Assembly: GCF_036429475.1 (NCBI RefSeq)
Contig: NZ_CP144125.1
Span: forward strand, 2,869,521 to 2,933,520
DNA length: 64,000 nt
Origin: Halalkalicoccus sp. CGA53
GTDB taxonomy: Archaea; Halobacteriota; Halobacteria; Halobacteriales; Halalkalicoccaceae
Reading direction: 5' to 3'
This document shows, piece after piece, positions 61,054 through 64,000 of this stretch; the first letter of the stretch is position 1; the number at the start of each line of letters is the position of its first letter. A program made the translations under genes and the position numbers. The notes below the pieces were generated by a model that saw only the letters and a list, made by a program, of their open reading frames with translations, had not been told where the DNA came from and ran no database searches.

Positions 61054-62391
61054 ATGAGACGAACACTCAACCGACGAAGGGTACTGACCGGGATCGGCGG
61101 CGCGACGTTGCTCGGTATGGCGGGTTGTCTCGACGACGATGACGACGACCCGGCCGACGACACCGACGACGACGCGGACGATACGGACGACCCGGCCGAC
61201 GACACCGACGACGACGTCGACGACGACACGGACGATACGGACGACGCGGACACCGACCGCGACCTGATGGTCGGCGTGCTCCAGCCGACGACCGGCGACC
61301 TCGGCGACCTCGGTGGGCCGATCCGTGACGCGGCGGTGCTCCCGGGGATCCAGCTCGAGGACGCGGGCATCGGCTTCGGGATCGACATCCAGGACGAGGA
61401 CACACAGACCGACCCGGAGGCGGGGATCAGCGCGGCCGAGGCGCTCGTCGACGGCGGTTACCCGGCGATCACGGGGGCTGCCTCATCCGGCGTGACGATC
61501 CCGGTAGCGGAGAACGTCGCGGTGCCGAACGAGGTGGTGATGTGCTCGCCTGCCTCGACCGCGCCGGCGATCACCGACCTCGACGACGACGGCTTCGTCT
61601 TCCGGACCGCCCCGAGCGACGCGCTCCAGGGCGAGGTGATGGCCGAACTCGCCTCCGAAGACCGCGGTTACGAGAGCGCCTCGACGTTCTTCCTCAACAA
61701 CGACTACGGCCAGCAGCTCTCGGACTCGTTCGTCGAGGCGTTCGAAGAACTCGGCGGCGAGGTGACCACGACCGTCGCGTTCGAGCCCGAACAGCCGTCG
61801 TACTCCTCGCTGTTGCAGGAGGCGCTCGACGACGAGCCCGACGTGATGATCGTCATCGGCTACCCCGACAGCGGCGAGCAGATCTTCCGGGACTACTACG
61901 CCGACTTCGACGGAGAGGAGACGATCATGGTCACCGACGGCCTGCGCGACGGCAACCTCCCGGCGAACGTCGACAACCCGATGGAGAACGTCATCGGGAC
62001 GGCGCCGCTCGCGGCCGGCCCCGAGGAGGATTTCTTCGCCGACCTCTACGAAGAGGAGTACGGAAGCGCTCCGGGCGTGTTCAACGCACAGGCGTACGAC
62101 GCGACGGCGGTGTTGCTGCTGGCGAACGTCGCCGCCGGCGACAACGACGGCGCGGCGATCCGCGACGCGATCCCCGACGTGGCCAACCCCAACGGCGAGG
62201 AGGTCGGTCCCTCGAACCTCGACGAGGCGATCGAGATGGTCGCCAACGGTGAGGAGGTCAACTACCAGGGCGCGTCCAGTTCGGTCGACTTCGACGAGAA
62301 CGGTGACATGGTCGCGGTGACCTACGAGATCTTCGAGTTCAGCGAGGAGGGCGTCGAGACGCTCGAGGAGATCGACTTCGAGGCGGAGTAG
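61054..62391 (+). CDS. ABC transporter branched-chain amino acid type substrate-binding lipoprotein
   Basis: A 445-residue exported lipoprotein. MRRTLNRRRVLTGIGGATLL is a Tat signal with the lipobox MAGC (Cys25), followed by a 40-residue Asp/Thr linker of two DNA-level repeats. The periplasmic-binding fold type I (LivJ-like) is shown by LMVGVLQPTTGDLGDLGGPI, AVLPGIQLEDAGIGFGIDIQ, YPAITGAASSGVTIPVAENV, SASTFFLNNDYGQQLSDSFV and YDATAVLLLANVAAGDNDGA. It delivers amino acids or amides to the LivGF-type transporter encoded convergently to the right. Confidence 0.93.
   Translation: MRRTLNRRRVLTGIGGATLLGMAGCLDDDDDDPADDTDDDADDTDDPADDTDDDVDDDTDDTDDADTDRDLMVGVLQPTTGDLGDLGGPIRDAAVLPGIQLEDAGIGFGIDIQDEDTQTDPEAGISAAEALVDGGYPAITGAASSGVTIPVAENVAVPNEVVMCSPASTAPAITDLDDDGFVFRTAPSDALQGEVMAELASEDRGYESASTFFLNNDYGQQLSDSFVEAFEELGGEVTTTVAFEPEQPSYSSLLQEALDDEPDVMIVIGYPDSGEQIFRDYYADFDGEETIMVTDGLRDGNLPANVDNPMENVIGTAPLAAGPEEDFFADLYEEEYGSAPGVFNAQAYDATAVLLLANVAAGDNDGAAIRDAIPDVANPNGEEVGPSNLDEAIEMVANGEEVNYQGASSSVDFDENGDMVAVTYEIFEFSEEGVETLEEIDFEAE
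61144..61216 (+). repeat. 31-base direct repeat in the lipoprotein linker
   Basis: Two perfect 31-base copies (61144-61174 and 61186-61216), 42 bases apart, encode Asp-rich DDPADDTDDD segments behind the lipidated cysteine. A remnant of tandem duplication; slippage would alter linker length in frame. Confidence 0.7.
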
Positions 62392-62407
62392 TCCGGTCGA
62401 GTCTTCG

Positions 62408-62413
62408 TTTTTT
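62408..62413 (+). terminator. Poly-T terminator after the binding-protein gene
   Basis: TTTTTT 17 bases after the binding-protein stop, between convergent genes. Archaeal RNA polymerase stops at such T runs. The complementary strand gives A6, so it acts in the plus direction only. Confidence 0.55.
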
Positions 62414-62427
62414 CGACGGCGGGGCGC

Positions 62428-63132
62428 TCAGCCGCCGAGGAAGTCGCGTCTGACCTGTTCGTCCGCGAGCAGCGCCTCGCCGGTGTCCTCGTAGCGGTTG
62501 CCGCCCTGTACGAGCACGTACGCCCGGTCACAGCGTCTGAGCGCCTCCTTCGCGTTCTGTTCGACGATCAGGATCGCGGTGCCGTCCTCGTTGATCTCGT
62601 CGACGCGGTTGAACGTGGCGGCGACGAGGTCCGGCGCGAGCCCCGCCGAGGGCTCGTCGAGCATCAGCAGGTCGGGATCGAGCATCAGCGCCCGCCCCAT
62701 CGCGAGCATCTGCTGCTGGCCGCCGCTCATCGTCCCCGCCTTCTGCTTCGAGCGCTCCTCGAGGATCGGGAAGCGGTCGTAGATCGCCTCCAAGTTCTCT
62801 TTTGGTACCTCGTCCCTGATGTACGCACCCATCTCGAGGTTCTCCCGAACCGACAGCGAGGGGAAGACGTTGTCGTTCTGGGGGACGTAGCCGATCCCCT
62901 TCGTGATGATCTCCTCCGGGCGCAGCCCGTGGATCTCCTCCTCGTCGAACCGGATCGACCCGCCCATGTACGTCGTCAGTCCGAAGACCGACTTCATCAC
63001 CGTCGACTTCCCCGCGCCGTTCGGCCCGACGATGGCGACGTACTCGCCGTCGCCGACGTCGAGGTCGACGCCGTCCAGGATCTGGAGGTCGCCGTAACCG
63101 GCGTCGAGATCGGAGACCGACAGCAGCGCCAT
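62428..63132 (-). CDS. livF: ABC transporter ATP-binding protein LivF
   Basis: A 234-residue ABC ATPase of the LivF branch. Walker A is YVAIVGPNGAGKSTVMKSVF near residue 35, GIGYVPQNDNVFPSLSVREN the Q loop, TMSGGQQQMLAMGRALMLDP the signature and DLLMLDEPSAGLAPDLVAAT Walker B. It works with LivG to energise branched-chain amino acid or related uptake. Its ATG shares one base with the livG stop (TGATG), so the two are translated together. Confidence 0.95.
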   Translation of the reverse strand: MALLSVSDLDAGYGDLQILDGVDLDVGDGEYVAIVGPNGAGKSTVMKSVFGLTTYMGGSIRFDEEEIHGLRPEEIITKGIGYVPQNDNVFPSLSVRENLEMGAYIRDEVPKENLEAIYDRFPILEERSKQKAGTMSGGQQQMLAMGRALMLDPDLLMLDEPSAGLAPDLVAATFNRVDEINEDGTAILIVEQNAKEALRRCDRAYVLVQGGNRYEDTGEALLADEQVRRDFLGG

Positions 63133-63971
63133 CAGACCGTCCCCCCCAGGTAGGCCTCGATGACCTCCTCGTTCTCCCTGATCTCGGTCGCATCACCCTC
63201 CGCGAGTACGCGCCCCTGGTGCATCACGATCACGTGCTCGCAGTGGTTCATGATCACGTCCATGTCGTGTTCGACTAGGAGGAACGTGTAGCCCTCCGAC
63301 TCGAGGGTGTGAACGTGTTCGAGCAGACGGCGTTCGAGCGAGGGGTTCACCCCCGCCATCGGCTCGTCGAGCAGGACGACGTCCGGATCGGTCAGGAGCG
63401 CCCGTGCGAGCTCGAGGAGTTTACGCTGCCCGCCCGAGAGCCCGCCGGCGTACTCCTCGCCCAGGTGGTCGAGGTCGAAGAACTCGAGGGTCTCCCAGGC
63501 GCGCTCTCTCAGTTCTTCCTCCTGCTTGACAACGTGTCCGCGCGCGCCCGGGAGCACTGAGCGCCAGAGCGACTCGCCGAGCTGGCCCTTCGGCGCGAGC
63601 ATCATGTTCTCGATGACCGTCATCTCGGGGAGTTCGCGGGCGATCTGGAACGTGCGGACGAGCCCCCGGTCGACGATCCGTTCCGGTGGGAGGCCCGTTA
63701 TCTCCTCGCCGTTCAACAGCACGCGGCCCTCGTCGGGTCGGTTGACGCCGGTGATGAGGTTGAACGTCGTCGACTTGCCCGCGCCGTTCGGGCCGATCAG
63801 GCCGGTGATCGACCCGGCGTCGACCGCGAAGCTCGCGCCGTCGACCGCGACGATGCCACCGAAGCGCTTTCGGAGGTTCTCGACGCGGAGTGCGGGTTCG
63901 GCCACCGTTCGGTCGGTCGCAGTCTCGTCGGAATCGGCCCCCCTCTCCGGGACGCTCTCGGTGTCACTCAT
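63132..63971 (-). CDS. livG: ABC transporter ATP-binding protein LivG
   Basis: A 279-residue ABC ATPase of the LivG branch, with an acidic N-terminal extension of about 22 residues. Walker A is GLIGPNGAGKSTTFNLITGV near residue 58, YAGGLSGGQRKLLELARALL the signature, DVVLLDEPMAGVNPSLERRL Walker B, and EGYTFLLVEHDMDVIMNHCE the switch His. The final segment LAEGDATEIRENEEVIEAYL is the LivG-type tail. Pairs with LivF. Its ATG overlaps the end of another gene to the right. Confidence 0.95.
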   Translation of the reverse strand: MSDTESVPERGADSDETATDRTVAEPALRVENLRKRFGGIVAVDGASFAVDAGSITGLIGPNGAGKSTTFNLITGVNRPDEGRVLLNGEEITGLPPERIVDRGLVRTFQIARELPEMTVIENMMLAPKGQLGESLWRSVLPGARGHVVKQEEELRERAWETLEFFDLDHLGEEYAGGLSGGQRKLLELARALLTDPDVVLLDEPMAGVNPSLERRLLEHVHTLESEGYTFLLVEHDMDVIMNHCEHVIVMHQGRVLAEGDATEIRENEEVIEAYLGGTV

Positions 63972-64000
63972 CGGATTCCTCCCGGCCGCCGTCTGCGGCC
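63965..64000 (-). CDS. C-terminal end of an upstream gene, probably the LivM-type permease
   Basis: Only about 12 codons remain at the right edge. One frame reads AADGGREESDE and stops 6 bases inside livG (63965-63967), an acidic halophile-like tail; another frame ends GRRRPGGIR with a stop at 63968-63970. Gene order in such ABC operons makes livM the expected neighbour. The frame choice is uncertain. Confidence 0.35.

Overview
The window is a chromosomal segment of an extremely halophilic archaeon (class Halobacteria). The evidence is consistent throughout: very high G+C, strongly acidic predicted proteins, archaeal ribosomal and RNA polymerase subunits (S13-S4-S11-RpoD, L18e-L13-S9-RpoN-RpoK, S17e), enolase and S2 in the halobacterial S9 operon order, coenzyme F420 genes, bacterio-opsin-activator type (HTH-10) regulators, the haloarchaeal propionyl-CoA carboxylase small subunit PccX, many Tat-dependent lipoproteins, and TATA-like boxes 26-31 bases before start codons, as expected for leaderless transcripts. 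No rRNA, CRISPR array, insertion sequence or replication origin was seen.

Layout. 1-6660: an HTH-10 regulator cut by the left edge, then a long minus-strand informational operon read from right to left: tRNA-Ser, S13, S4, S11, RpoD, tRNA-Leu, L18e, L13, S9, RpoN, RpoK, enolase, S2. 6793-16621: housekeeping and cofactor genes (FAD amine-oxidase-like protein, TraB-like protein, MoaA, Mrp/ApbC Fe-S carrier, uracil-DNA glycosylase, HesB/IscA, a stress protein, HisD). 16930-18520: a membrane histidine kinase with an overlapping single-domain response regulator, followed by a hairpin-rich gene-free stretch (18521-19078). 19079-24193: an exported cluster around divergent promoters: beta-propeller lipoprotein, DyP-type peroxidase-like lipoprotein, duplicated P19-like metal-binding lipoprotein and a membrane-anchored protein; probably metal (iron) handling. 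24242-30079: geranylgeranyl-reductase-like flavoprotein, amidohydrolase, hydroxyacid dehydrogenase, a VapBC-type toxin-antitoxin pair, a 40-residue zinc-finger protein, aspartate-semialdehyde dehydrogenase and S17e. 30103-33315: a tightly overlapping F420/pterin-type operon with CofD. 33494-40136: transporter, SHOCT protein, HD hydrolase, amidohydrolase, stress protein, duplicated lipoprotein, cupin-zinc ribbon protein.

40156-60913: biotin ligase and the biotin-carrying PCC alpha subunit at one end, PccB and PccX at the other, all on the minus strand, with about 16 kb of other genes between them. That interval holds a collinear minus-strand array (hydroxyisobutyrate-type dehydrogenase, stress protein, MmgE/PrpD, acyl-CoA dehydrogenase, MaoC hydratase, class I CoA-transferase, MFS, TAXI-type TRAP binding protein and fused permease), plus an MFS gene at each flank, an HTH-10 regulator and a cytochrome P450. 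The gene set resembles bacterial itaconate or C5-dicarboxylate catabolic clusters; the CoA-thioester lyase that would complete such a route is not in the window. 61054-64000: a branched-chain amino acid type ABC transporter (binding protein, LivF, LivG and the probable end of the next gene).

The most interesting points are the candidate dicarboxylate island inside an apparently split pcc operon, an atypical acyl-CoA dehydrogenase within it, the exported DyP/P19 metal cluster with an inverted-repeat-rich divergent promoter, and the hairpin-rich element at 18785-19079.
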